Of a stretch of DNA of 50,159 nucleotides, positions 22,445 to 33,046 are shown piece after piece. The translations under genes and the position numbers were made by a program. The stretch is taken from assembly GCA_037447655.1 (NCBI GenBank), contig JBBHKE010002124.1, positions 1-50,159 of the forward strand, given 5' to 3'. The notes beneath the pieces are model-generated. The model saw only the letters and a program-made list of their open reading frames with translations, searched no databases and was not told where the DNA came from. This stretch comes from Zygnema cylindricum (Eukaryota; Streptophyta; Zygnematophyceae; Zygnematales; Zygnemataceae). Every line of letters starts with the position of its first letter. The first letter of the stretch is position 1.

Positions 22445-23490
22445 GGTTATGGGCCCACCCTCTTGGGTGCCCATATTTAATGGATCAGACTTTCTTTATT
22501 GGGAAATGATGATGGAGGGAGAACTTTTTTAGAAGCACCTATGGGGCATAGTGTCCGGGCAAATTCGATGCCCACCTCTGCCTGGGTTTGGAGGAACACG
22601 TTTTTTTGGCACCTCCGTCACAACAGCTGTTAAAACATCAGCCACCATCAAGAACGATGACGAGGAAGGGGAGGAAATAATCATGGAAGGAGAAAAGGGA
22701 GAAGTTGCTTCTCGAGGGACTCCACTAACAAGGACGATAACGGCATCAGCACCACCGGCAATGGTGACAGGGAGTCAGACCGAACGGTCAGAATATGAAA
22801 ATTGGAACTATAAGGATAAGGTTGCTAAGCTCTTAATTCTCAAAAGTGTAGTGAAAGGTATTGCCATTCCTCTTATGCATGTTTGATCTTCCTCTCAGAT
22901 TTGGGTATCTCTAATAAACAGATATAAGAGTGGGTCATTGCAGAGCAACAACTAGCAGAAAATAAGATTTCAGCTTATGGTTACAAGGGAGGAAGTATGA
23001 ATGATAATTGCAATGACTTAGGAGCATTATTTGGAGAACTAGAGAGCCCGGTTAACTCATGGTCTGAGAGACAATGAGTAAATACACAGATAATGAAACT
23101 ACCTGAAGAGTATGAGAATATCATTAATCGATTGCAGGATCTAGGTGATAGCAATTCGAATTGGGATGATACAGTGGGGATGATTTTAGTGAAAGAGAGT
23201 ACCATAGAACTTAGGAGAGGAAGTCCGAGTGTTCAAGCATTGGCTGCAGGATCTGATTGGCGGAAGCGTGATGAGGAAAAGGGAAAGGATCCATATCGAA
23301 ACTTTGGAAGAAAAGGACAAGGATGTGGCAGATTTGATCGACAGGGGAGAGGAGCACCTCGAGGTGGATTATGCCACTTCTGCAAGAAACCGGGACATTA
23401 TATGGCAGATTGTGTCATGCTTGCAGATTTTTGACTGAAAGATGGACAAGGTTCGTCAAAAGATGGAGGAAAGAAAAAATTTTATAGATT
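22425..23490 (+). pseudogene. gag: Copia-C gag, degenerate
   Basis: Starts with ATG inside the 5' LTR and reads PSWVPIFNGSDFLYWEMMM, a typical Copia Gag N-terminus, before a TAG. Further pieces are an EYENWNYKDKVAKLLILKSV segment (about 22,790-22,850), a MKLPEEYENIINRL segment (23,093), and one CCHC knuckle C-H-F-C-K-K-P-G-H-Y-M-A-D-C near 23,370-23,415. After the knuckle the frame shifts and continues as a Gly/Ser/Lys spacer to about 23,490. Several in-frame stops make it non-functional. Confidence 0.88.
22445..22459 (+). promoter_or_regulatory. Putative half-tRNA primer binding site of Copia-C
   Basis: GGTTATGGGCCCACC abuts the LTR end. Its complement, GGTGGGCCCATAACC, equals the anticodon arm of plant initiator tRNA-Met as I know it (about positions 26-40, including the CAU anticodon), 15 of 15. 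No TGGTATCAGAGC-type site is present. Drosophila copia and yeast Ty5 are known to use an internal segment of this tRNA in the same way. The site lies within the gag reading frame. Confidence 0.75.
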
Positions 23491-23516
23491 TCTATAGTAT
23501 TTTCTAGGTTTAAATA

Positions 23517-24510
23517 TGTTTTTATAAAAAGAAAATAAGGACAGACAGCCTGCCTCCACCTCCGCTCTCTAGCCCCCATACTTGATGTAGTCACTGAAGG
23601 TTAGAGAGAGAGGTTGATCCATGGCTGCCTTAGTTCAACAAACAGCTATTTTTAGTAGGTTACTAAAAATATACTTGACGGACCAGAGATTTGATCCCGG
23701 TACCTACGGTTCGTCAAGTTGACCGGTAGCGGTCAACTTTATCCTAATACACTAGGACCAATGCTAAGTGCTATGGTATGTGATAGATATATATATATAT
23801 ATAGTTCGGGTGGATAAAATTCATTTAACTAGAACTGTATACGGCGTACATAGATTCAGTTTTAAGTACGTCGTACGATGCTAATTCAAAACGAATACTA
23901 CACATTTTATTTCGACATCGAAACAAATGCCGCGCAAGTATTTATTACGGCTAAGATTGCGTTTCGCATAAAATCCAACGGCGCACATCATCGCCGAAAT
24001 CCCGGAGTGGTCACTTTGGCGTTTTATGACATGGCGTGACTTGGAGCCACGTGGAGAGATGACATTCGGTCATAGGAATTCCGAGGAACGTACGGACAAG
24101 TGAAAAGCGGACACACGTCCGCTTAATAGCCTTGTCGTACATAGGCCGTACAAAAGGTACATCGACAGTAGTGCTTTTGTGTACGATACAATAATCTGAT
24201 TGGTCCGTACTTCAATAGATAGAAGTTATTAGAGAGAATCAGGACTTAGAAAATTTTGGTAGGTAATCACCTCTTCCTTTGAGAGTTTGTACAAATTGGC
24301 ATTTTTACTGCCTCATAACTTATCGGCTGGTTGGCCGTTTTCAGTGATTCTTTCTGCTACGGACTCAGGGGAGTCCAGGCTGCACAGGGGTGTAGTCAAA
24401 TTGTCAGTTTGCCTTCTTGGGCAGCAGTGGTCATGGCTTGAAGTGGGTTAGTTAAATACTATCTAGAGGCTTCTTGTATTCTGTAGTCCAATGGAGGATA
24501 CAAATTTGCA
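23517..24510 (+). repeat. Diverged Copia-C-related LTR-like block within Copia-C
   Basis: Resembles the Copia-C LTR in order: GA-rich start with CCATGGCTGCC, a tRNA-like patch (RC of TTTGATCCCGG near 23,690), TTTTCAGTGATTC, CTCAGGGGAGTC, an ACTATCTAGAGGCTT block, and a terminal CCAATGGAGG...TTTGCAGGTT corresponding to the gag start. Overall identity is low, so it is another subfamily. I found no 5-bp target duplication; the left boundary (TG at 23,517) is approximate. It may be a solo LTR, a truncated nested element or a recombinant. Confidence 0.6.
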
Positions 24511-24830
24511 GGTTGGTCACGACTTTTGGGGCCTCTTCGGAAGTCTTTTTGGTGTCGTCTCTTTCTTTTGAGTCGAAGTCGGGGTCCTTCTTCTTCCATT
24601 CCTCTAGAATCACCTCCTTTGCCTCCTCCATGGGCTAGACGACTGCTACACCAATAGTTTCCCCTTTTTTGAGTGCCCTCGTAAGCTGTAAGGCCGAAAG
24701 TAGGCGTCCCTCTTCCACTCCTTTACCAGCCGCTCCCGCTTTAACCTCAAACTCTTCTTCACCCTTCTTCACTCTCATAGCCCCACTTCTCCAATCGATC
24801 ATTCTTCTTAAACCAAAAACCACTCAAAAG
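24511..24830 (+). other. Unassigned segment between LTR-like block and protease
   Basis: About 320 bases that do not resemble Gag or protease, with Ser/Pro-rich translation in one frame. The first 80 bases could be the start of a gag related to the 23,517-24,510 block. No further identity is claimed. Confidence 0.4.
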
Positions 24831-26355
24831 CATGCAGAGATTCTACGGAGACAAAAGTGTGCTTTCGGAGGTAAGAAGGATCCACCTGTGGATGGGTGGA
24901 TCATAGACTCAATGGCCTCAATGCATATGTGCAAGGATAAGAGGTGGTTTACTAAATTAAGGAAAATTCCAACAGTTGAGATAGAGTATGGAGATGGTAG
25001 AGTACAAACCACAAGTCTTGTTGGATCGGTTGATTTAAAGGTTCTAGTTGATGGAAAGGTTTCAATTATAACACTCTCAGATGTTCTTTACATTCCACAT
25101 CTTAGCAAGAATCTAGTCTCCACAGCTGTTTTAGATGAAAAAGAGTTCAAAACCGGAACTAAGAAAGGAATCTTCACAACCAGCTTAGATAATGAGGTTT
25201 ATTTCGTAGCTGAAAAGGGTAGTCAAGGAATGTTCAGAATTGTAATTTGCAATAAAAAAGGTGTTCTCTACTCGTGTGGAAGTGATATGATGCTTTGGCA
25301 GAAGAGGTTGGGGCATGTGAATCCAGATAGATTTAAGAAAATGAAGAAAAATAGAATAGTGGAGGGAATTGTGTTTGGAGATGATGAGACCTCAGATGAT
25401 TGTAGTGGATGTGCCCAATGGAAGATTCTTAGACTTCCATTTCCAAATGCATCCACATTTAGAAGAGAGAAAGTATTAGATCTAGTTCACACTGATGTTT
25501 GGGGACCAGCTAGGTATGCTTCACATGGAGGGAAAAGATGGATGCTAACCATTACAGATGATTGGTCTAGCTACACTAAGGCATATTTTCTTAGACATAA
25601 GTTAGAGGTACTAAGATATTTCAAAGAATACAAAGTATGGAGTGAAAAATTACATGAAACCTCAATAAAGAGATAAGAAGTGATAATGGGAAAGAATACA
25701 CCTCAAAGGAATTTGAAGAGTTTCTTAAAGAAGAAGGAATCCATCAGGAGAAAACTATTCCTTATAATCCGAAACAAAATGGAGTAGCATAAAGAGTAAA
25801 TAGAACTTTAGGAGATTTGTCTAAAAGTATGCTAACTGATAAAAGAATAGGATTGCATTTTTGAGCTGATTCTATGAACTATGCTAATTTCATCAAAAAC
25901 AGAGTGCTAACTTCGGCAAATAAGGAAGAAACTCCGTATAAAAGATGGACAGGAAGAAGAAGATGGAAGAAGAAGAAGAAGATGGACCAGATTTTTCTAG
26001 CTTGAGAGTGTTCGGAAGTCAAGTCTACAGTTTGGATTCCGATAAGACTAAATGGAAGTTAGAGGGAAGAGGGAAACCAGGATATCTTGTAGGATATGAT
26101 GAGAGCACAAAAGGATATCGAGTGTATGACTTGAAAAAGAGAGATATCATTTTGGTAAAACACATAGTGGTGATGAATGAAGAAAAGTCAGTTGATCCAT
26201 TCAAATATAACAAGGAAGTCAAAATCAGATTTGAAACGGGTCAGTTTTCTGACTTTGACTTTGGAAATGAAGAGAAAGAATATTGGAAGAAAGAAAAATC
26301 TGCAGATGTACCAAAAGACAAGGAGGAAAAGACAACACCCGAGCTAACGCCATAA
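24831..26355 (+). pseudogene. pol (PR-INT): Copia-C protease and integrase, degenerate
   Basis: Protease: WIIDSMASMHMC (about 24,897-24,932), where the usual D-S/T-G is Asp-Ser-Met. Integrase: zinc motif with RLGHVNPDRFKKM and CSGC, then HTDVWGP and TITDDWSSYTKAYF. A frameshift near 25,675 precedes the second catalytic region RSDNGKEYTSKEF. The codon of the catalytic Glu in the GVAERxNRTL motif is TAA (about 25,790). A further frameshift lies near 25,950 before the LRVFGSQVYS and GYLVGYDESTKGYRVYD segment, and a TAA ends the linker at 26,353-26,355. Clearly inactive. Confidence 0.9.
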
Positions 26356-28180
26356 TACGAAATGGAAACCAACGAGGAATTTGATGAGACATCGGAATTG
26401 GAAGATTGGGGAGATGAAAATCTTCCTAAACGGAACCCGAAGATGCCTTCCATACCCGCGTCCGATTTTGAAGGAGGAAGAAGTAGTAAACGACTTCAAG
26501 AAATACAAAGAAATAACCAACTCACAAAGATGTCTCACCCAGATGAACCTCAGACATACTTAAAAGCCATAAATACCCCAGAAAGTAATCGGTGGATCAC
26601 TGCCATCAATGAGGAAATGTCTTCCATCATGGAAGCCAATGTCTTCCATCATGGAAGCCAATGTCTTCCATCATGGAAGCCAATACATGGGAATTGGTAG
26701 ATTGTCCACCAGACAGAAAATCGATTAGATGTAAGTGGGTTTTTAAGCTTAAACTAAACCCAAATAATACCATTGAAAGGTACAAAGCTAGGTTGGTTGC
26801 TAAAGGTTATACTCAGAAAGAAAGAATAGACTATGAATTAACTTTTGCACTCGCAGTCAGATTCCCTTCAGTCAGAATCTTTTTAAGTTTAGCCGCAGCA
26901 GAGAATATAGAAATACACCAGATGGATATTATAACCCCCCCCGCCTTCTTACACGGAGAGTTGAAAGAAAAAATCTACATGAGGCAACCGAAAGAATTTG
27001 TGGAAAGTGGAGAAAAAAGCAAGGTATGTAAACTGATAAAATCACTTTATGGCCTTAAACAGGCCCCGTGACAATAGAACATAAAAGTGGATGAAATTTT
27101 GATTGGTTTGGGGTATATCAGAATTAGTTCGGATCACTCCATATATCTATTTGAGGATGAGAATAGAGTGATATTTATTGCTATTTATGTTGATGATTTG
27201 TTAGTGTTAAGCAAGTCATTAGATAAGTTTAACAAACTAAAATAAGATCTGAGAAGTTGGTTCGATATGAAAGATCTCGACGAAGCAAAGTACATTTTGG
27301 TAATTCAAATGGAGAGAGATAGAGGGAATAGAATTATAAGACTCACTCAAAAAAAAGCTATCGGTAATATGCTAGAAAACTTCAGATGGAGAAAGTAAAT
27401 AGATGTACCACTCCCATGTATCTGAAAAAGGTGTCGGAGGGGAGTGAGGAGGGAAGAATATTGATTTTGAATGAAGAGATGGATGAGGAAGAAAAGATGT
27501 TTATGGAAGGGATTCCTTATCGACAGATTGTAGGCAGTTTAATTTACTTTATGAACTGTACATGTCTGGACATAGCTGCGGCTTTAGGTATTCTCAGTAG
27601 AAGTCTAAATGAACATAGGAAAATAGACTGGGAAGCAGCCAAAAGAGTGATGAGATATTTGGTGGGAACAAGGGAATTATGGTTGCATTTGGGAGGGGAG
27701 CACACTGATATCACTACTTGGAGTGATGCCAGTTATGGGGATGTGCCTTTAAGACGATGTACAACTAGATATGTGTTGCAAATTTGATCTGGTGCATGCT
27801 GTTGGAGTAGCAAACAGCAGAATGAAATTGCTCAGTCCACTATGGAGGCTGAATATATGGCTTCATGTGCTGCCACTAAAGAATTAATGTGGGTAAAATC
27901 TCTACTCGAAGAACTTAGGTTCATGAAATCTGGGACTCAAAATGTCTTTTGTGATAATCAAGCTGCTATCTCTATCGCAGCTAATCCAAAACACCCTTTC
28001 AAAGCTAAACATATGGATATAAGACTAAGCTTTGTCAGAGAGAAGGTTGAGAATAAAATAATTAAACTGATTCATAAAAGTGATATAGAGATGATTGCAG
28101 ACATGATGACAAAACCGGTACCTTCTCTTAAGTTGAAATTTTGCAGAGAAAATTGTGGACTTAAATTAAAAGTTGAGTAA
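26356..28180 (+). pseudogene. pol (RT-RNH): Copia-C reverse transcriptase and RNase H, degenerate
   Basis: RT pieces: ESNRWITAINEEMSSI, then KWVFKLKLNPNNTIERYKAR and LIKSLYGLKQAP followed by a stop at 27,069. YVDD lies near 27,187-27,198, and a LVGTRELWLHLGG/SDASYGD region near 27,660-27,740. RNase H runs from STMEAEYMASCAATKELMWV to FCDNQAAISIAANP and MMTKPVP, ending 28,180. The short insertion Ile-Ile-Thr-Pro-Pro in the MDVKTAFL-type motif and the 22-bp triplication add to the damage. Confidence 0.9.
26617..26682. repeat. 22-bp triplication in Copia-C RT
   Basis: ATGTCTTCCATCATGGAAGC plus CA occurs three times at 26,617, 26,639 and 26,661. The extra 44 bases shift the reading frame at the start of RT. 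TTCCATCATGGAA inside the unit is a perfect palindrome, which may have promoted slippage. Confidence 0.95.
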
Positions 28181-28193
28181 AAATTAAAGGGAG
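28181..28193 (+). promoter_or_regulatory. Polypurine tract of Copia-C
   Basis: AAAATTAAAGGGAG directly precedes the TG of the 3' LTR, the normal place for plus-strand priming. Confidence 0.8.
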
Positions 28194-29172
28194 TGTTGAA
28201 AAGAAGTAATTAATATTCACTTCTTAATTTAGACTCTAGAGTGAAGAGAGAGAGAGAGTCACCATGGCTGCCGCCATAGTCAGAAAGAAACTGGCAGACA
28301 GAATAATAGATAGGCAAAATATTGCCCTGTGCCAGATTTGAACCTAGGTCTACGAAATACGACATAGATGTATGCCTTAACCTTTATGGTGTGTACAAAC
28401 GAAAATATTGCCCTATGCCAGATTTGAACCTAGGTCTACGAAATACGACATAGATGTATGCCTTAACCTTTATGGTGTGTACGAAACGATTTACGTGTTC
28501 AGTTTGTTATGTATTTAAAGTGTTTCGCAAAACGTCACTTTCATTAAAACAGACCAAAATTGACAAAACAACATCTATAGTCAAACGACGCTCTCGGACG
28601 CAAATCTAACCGTGAAAAATACATGATCCGACGGACGTCGTCGCCCCCGCCAAACACAAAGGAATCTTTGGCGACTTTCGAACATAGCAGCGCGCTCTGC
28701 CACGTGGCGCCACATCATTTGACGCCGAAAAGGATGGGAGGAAGAACGACAACTCTTATGTTGACAAGTGTCAACCAGAAGACCATGTTGTACAATGGCC
28801 GTACGAGAAGTACAATCGGCCGCTGTACCTTCTTGTACTATACAATCTTTTGATTGGTCTAGGGTTGAGTAGGACGTAGTTGTGAATAGGAGTTAAGGGA
28901 ATTAGCGTGTTTGAGGCGCCTTTCTCCAGATGACCTTTTGTATTTATAGGCCATCTTTGGCCAGCCATAACTTACTGCTCAGGGGAGCAAATTCAGTGAT
29001 TCTTTTTGCGTTTGACTCAGGGGAGTCTTGTCCTCACAGAGGTGAGGGTGGTCAAAATATTTGTGTGCCTGGGCGGCACTTATTCAGAGGGAAAGTGAAA
29101 GGGTCAAATATTATCCTAGAGGCTTTACATAGGCTGTTCGTTCTGTGAGTCAATAGAGACCACAGAATTTCA
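28194..29172 (+). repeat. Copia-C 3' LTR
   Basis: 979 bp, ending GAATTTCA and followed by AACCC. Longer than the 5' LTR mainly because the tRNA-like module is present twice. The position corresponding to the gag ATG is ATA here. Confidence 0.93.
28321..28492 (-). repeat. Tandemly duplicated antisense tRNA-like module (period 86 bp)
   Basis: Two near-identical 86-bp units (ATTGCCCT at 28,321 and 28,407), each holding the minus-strand AAGGTTAAGGC (A-box like) and AGGTTCAAAT (B-box like) segments. The 5' LTR has one unit, so the duplication arose in, or was lost from, only one LTR. Confidence 0.6.
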
Positions 29173-29643
29173 AACCCGTACAAAGACTTCCCTCACCTTC
29201 TCTTCTTTCGAGTCAACTCCTTCAAGGATCTTCATGTACACTTCTTCCTCAAGTTCTCGGTTCAAAAGCGCGATTTCAACATCCATTTAAAGGATGTGTT
29301 TTTTTTCAACTGCTGCAATCGCCATAATCATCCATAAAGAGTCAAAATTTACAATTGGCGCATATGTCTCTGTAAAATCATTTCCTTCCTATTGTTGAAA
29401 GCCTTTGCATACTAGTTTAGCTTTATACTTTATTACTTCTCCCAAAGCACCAATTTTTTTCTTGAATACCCACTGCGATTCGATCGCCTTTTTCCCCTCG
29501 GGTAAATCAGCTTCTTCAAATGTTCGCTTCTCTACTATGGACTTAAATTCTTTCTCCCAATCCGGCTGCCATTTTGACTCCCAATCACCCGAATTTCGTG
29601 ATTCAAAGTAAGATCGGGAGTCACTAGCGTACTTTTTACAAAG
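29173..29643 (-). pseudogene. Copia-B RT N-terminal part
   Basis: Minus-strand translation matches Copia-A from the residues after the UAG (SRSY, ESKWQPDWE, FKSIVEKRTFEE, YKAKLVCKGFQ) up to the Copia-C insertion. The rest of RT resumes at 21,534. Frameshifts and stops are present. Confidence 0.88.
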
Positions 29644-29652
29644 TAATTGCTA
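29644..29652 (-). promoter_or_regulatory. Candidate readthrough stop (UAG CAA UUA), Copia-B
   Basis: In the frame shared with Copia-A the minus strand reads Phe-Leu-Leu-UAG-Gln-Leu-Leu. Flanking blocks align with Copia-A (RLSFDRK, NVENS, YFIS upstream; SY and a DWE-K-W pattern downstream) while residues next to the stop have diverged. UAG-CAA-UUA is the exact tobamovirus-type context. Confidence 0.72.
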
Positions 29653-31620
29653 GAGGAGGAAATCCTCCCCCTTAGTCGCCGAAATGAAGTAATGTGAATT
29701 TTCAACATTTCCTCTTTTCCTGTCAAAAGATAATCTCGCCGGTTTCTCCCTTTAGATTCTTGTGTACTCCTCTTTAAAGTAACATCCGACTCTTTTTCTT
29801 TATCCAATTCGGTATGACTTGAAGAGCATGATTTTGAATTTTTTGAGATTCAGATTACATTCGAGAATTCGAATGTCGCAATTCTACGTCAATGTTCTTA
29901 ATTTCTTCTTCAATGTCCAATTTTTGTTTCCTGATCGTAACATTGATAGCCGGATCAGGTTCAATGTCATCATTGGACTCCTCAATTTTGGAGAAATTAG
30001 AAATTTTGGCTTTGTCATTAAATCCAATTTTCTCCGCAATTTCGCCGATCCTTCGATTGCGGATTTTAGGTGCTCATGGAAGTTCTCGTTTTGTGATTCA
30101 ATAATTGTGTGTCGTGAGGGATCATAAATTCGGTAAAGATTCCCTCGCGAGCTATATCCAACAAAAGTTCTCGACCAACTTATCGATGAAAATTTTCCTC
30201 GCTGATTTTGTGATTCTACCTATACGGTAACACGATATCCCCATATCCGCAAATGATGTAGAGTTGTTTTTCGCCCGTACCACAACTCATGAGGTGTTTT
30301 ATCGCCCGAAATGAAAGTAAGTCGCTGATTACATGTATAATTAGCGGTTAAGAGTGCATCTCCCCAAAGTGACTAGATCAACCGGATGCATGCACCATAG
30401 CTCAGACCATTTATTAGAGTGTTTGATTTTGCTTTCAGCCACTCCATTTGGTTCCGGGGAGTAAGGTGCCGTATATTGATTTTTCATTCCCCATTCTCGA
30501 CAATATCTATCAAAAGCAACATATTCACCACCATTATCCGATCGAATGGACTTCAATTTCCTCTCACATAGTCGTTCCGCAATGATGTGCCACTCCTTAA
30601 ACCTCTCTAATGCTTCAGATTTTGTGTTTTAGAATAATTACCCATGAGAAACGTGAGTAATCATCGACAATAACAATGATGTACCAATTTCCTCTAATAC
30701 TCTCCGGTTTCACATTTCCACACAAATTGATGTGGACTAATTCTAGAGGATGTGAGGATCAAAACTTCATATTTTTCGGTGGATGAGGTTTTTGGATTTG
30801 ATTCCCTTGACTACACCCCTCACATCCATTAACGTTTCGCCCGAGGCCAAATCTAACCTCGCACACAACCGATTTTTAACATCTTCCTTAGTCTCCCCTC
30901 GGATGTGTGGCACATTCGGCGATGCCAAAGACTTAAATCCCCTCTAAATTTTTAAATATGATATAAGTTTATATCCGGATATAAATCAACCTTAGTCCGC
31001 TACCATACTAATCGACTATGCATATTTTTTGTGACTTCCCTTTCACCAATGACGACTCCCTTTTCATTAACATTGTGAATTGTCGAATCTCCAAAGGCAT
31101 ATACCCTACCACCCGCAAGTTGGATCAGCAAGACACTCAATAAATTAACCGGACCACCAGAAATGTGAAGTACATTGACCAAACGGGTTGGAGTTAAGGG
31201 CTCTCTCCGTTCGGAATTAAATGTGGGAAGGTCTAAACGGACCGGTTACCACATTGGTGACAAATAATTTGTCCGCTTGCAACCGTGATTTTCTTTGGAA
31301 TTGCCAACCGTCGCAAGTCGTCAAAGAATGTCGCATTAGTGCAAACATGATGTGATGCTTCCCTGTCAATCACCCACTCCTCCACATTTCCATTTTTTGC
31401 CGATAAATCAACCGAGAGGGTGAGACAAGTAAATATCTCAGCACCTGATCCCTCCTCTTCTACATATCCACTGTCTTTGAAAAAATGTCCTTGATCGCCA
31501 AAACGGCCACCACCACAGCCTCCAAAATGTTCTCCTCCTCAACCTCCTATGCGACCTCCTCTACGACCACCATCAAAGCCACCACGGCTGCCATTAAATC
31601 CACCTTTACCACCTCCACCT
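29653..31620 (-). pseudogene. Copia-B protease, integrase and linker, degenerate
   Basis: Minus-strand matches to Copia-A: linker with RLSFDRK and NVENS; integrase with RSDNGGEYVAFDRYC and APYSPEPNGVAES (about 30,430-30,556), which still has the catalytic Glu; VNVLHISGGPVNLLSV (about 31,120-31,180); and protease WVID followed by Arg-Glu-Ala-Ser-His-His near 31,350-31,375, where the expected Ser-Gly after Asp is Arg-Glu. Multiple frameshifts. Confidence 0.88.
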
Positions 31621-32993
31621 TCGCCTTCTCATTTTGCATAACATTGAGAACTTAGGTGCCCCTACTTGCCGCAAAGGTAACATTGCCAATCGGGACATGA
31701 CATCGCCAAATTTCCAAGTTTGTTGCAATGAAAACATGAGACAGAATTCAGATCGGGGGCCGACAGAAAGGCCTTTGGATTTCCATTTTTCATTTGTCCA
31801 CTTCCTATACCGCTCAGGCCTCCTCCCCTTCCTCCTCTTCCGCCACCACGGAGATAAGATAAGTCAGCGGAGTTAGAATTGGTAGTATTTAAAGAACCGG
31901 GGTAGGAGTACTTTGAGAAGAACTCACTCCATTATCTTCGTTATCTTTTAAATATGATAAAATGAATTCGTAAGTCAACCTCTTTTTCACTATCAAAATT
32001 TCTTTGAGATGGACAAGCCTATCCGGCAAGGCATTCAGAAAGCCAGTCACTTTACTTTATCCGCCTCAATAATAAACCGACTGATAGCCGCAAGTCGTTC
32101 CACAATAATGTTGAACCGGTTCGACGCATATCCGATCGATTCATTCGGATTCATCTTAAAATTGAGAAATTCAGTATATGCATGTTGGCCGCGATTTTGA
32201 TTTCTTTTTTCGAATTCGTTTTCAATGGCCCGCCAACATTCATTTGCAGAATCATGTGTGAGAAAGTACTCATGAACTACGGGCGTGTAAGTTTGCATCA
32301 ATCCGGTGAAGACGGCAACATTCCTTCGTCTCCATTTATTCCTTACCTTTCGATCAGAAATCGGCATGGGCTCCCCTAGAGTAACAAACTCCAATTTTCC
32401 AAAGACGTTGAGGTTTAAGTTATCCTTTGATGTATCTCTTCCAAATAAAGTAGTTCTTCCATTGAAGAGAACGACTTTGCCGGGCAGTATCTCATCTTCC
32501 TCATCACTGTCCTCCTCCAAATTAGACTCATCTTCTGCCTCCAATTTCCCTTTCCGAATTTTTTCTCTCCTATCATTTTCAGTTTCTCCTTCAACGTATC
32601 CGCTATCTCTACTGACAACTAGCAGCCTGCCCCCTTGAAGGGCAAATGAGAGCACACATTGAAGAACTCCAGTCAACAATGTCTAAAGTCTCTACTATGT
32701 CAAAAATACCTCTACTTCTATCTACTCCTTCTGTACAAACGTATCTGTAGGTAACATGTCTTCTTCTTTTTCAAATTGGGCAGCACTGAAGCACCTATGA
32801 CTCATCTTTGGAGTGTCACTGGAGTGTCATTGAAGTGGAGTGTCACTGGAGTGTCAGATTGCACACATGCAAACTGTGGAGCTGTATCCTTCTTGCTCCA
32901 CTCTTCTTCTTCTTTCCTCCCAGATTGCACAGGTGCAAACAGTGGAGCTGCACCCTTCTTCTTCTTTCCTCCCATTTTAACACTACTAGTCAC
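31621..32993 (-). pseudogene. gag: Copia-B gag, degenerate
   Basis: The start is the MGGKKKK motif at 32,975, also present in Copia-A; an upstream in-frame Met lies at 32,993. A duplicated segment of about 60 bp (the GATTGCACA-to-TTTCCTCCCA unit near 32,860-32,980) lies in the N-terminal region. The capsid part (32,047-32,580) shares GKVVLFNG, TGLMQTYT, ANECWRAIENEFEK and NESIGYASNRFNIIVERL with Copia-A. The Gly-rich and zinc-knuckle region follows at about 31,500-31,760 with broken frames. Confidence 0.88.
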
Positions 32994-33030
32994 TGCTGAA
33001 TTGCCGATAGCGGATACAAAGTACTTCTAC

Positions 33031-33046
33031 CTGTTCCGATACGAAG
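33031..33046 (-). promoter_or_regulatory. Degenerate primer binding site of Copia-B
   Basis: Element strand reads CTTCGTATCGGAACAG next to the 5' LTR, a decayed version of the TGGTATCRGAGC initiator tRNA-Met site used by Copia-A. Confidence 0.65.

Larger units (their letters stand above)
21535..29172 (+). mobile_element. Copia-C, decayed Ty1/Copia retrotransposon of a second lineage, 7,638 bp
   Basis: LTRs are 21,535-22,444 and 28,194-29,172; target duplication AACCC lies at 21,530-21,534 and 29,173-29,177. Plus-strand order is gag, protease, integrase, RT, RNase H. The coding part carries many stops and frameshifts. It differs from A/B in LTR sequence, in its half-tRNA type primer site, and in a gag start lying inside the LTR. 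About 1 kb of related but diverged LTR-like sequence interrupts it between gag and protease. The two LTRs show scattered substitutions, so it is older than Copia-A. Confidence 0.94.
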
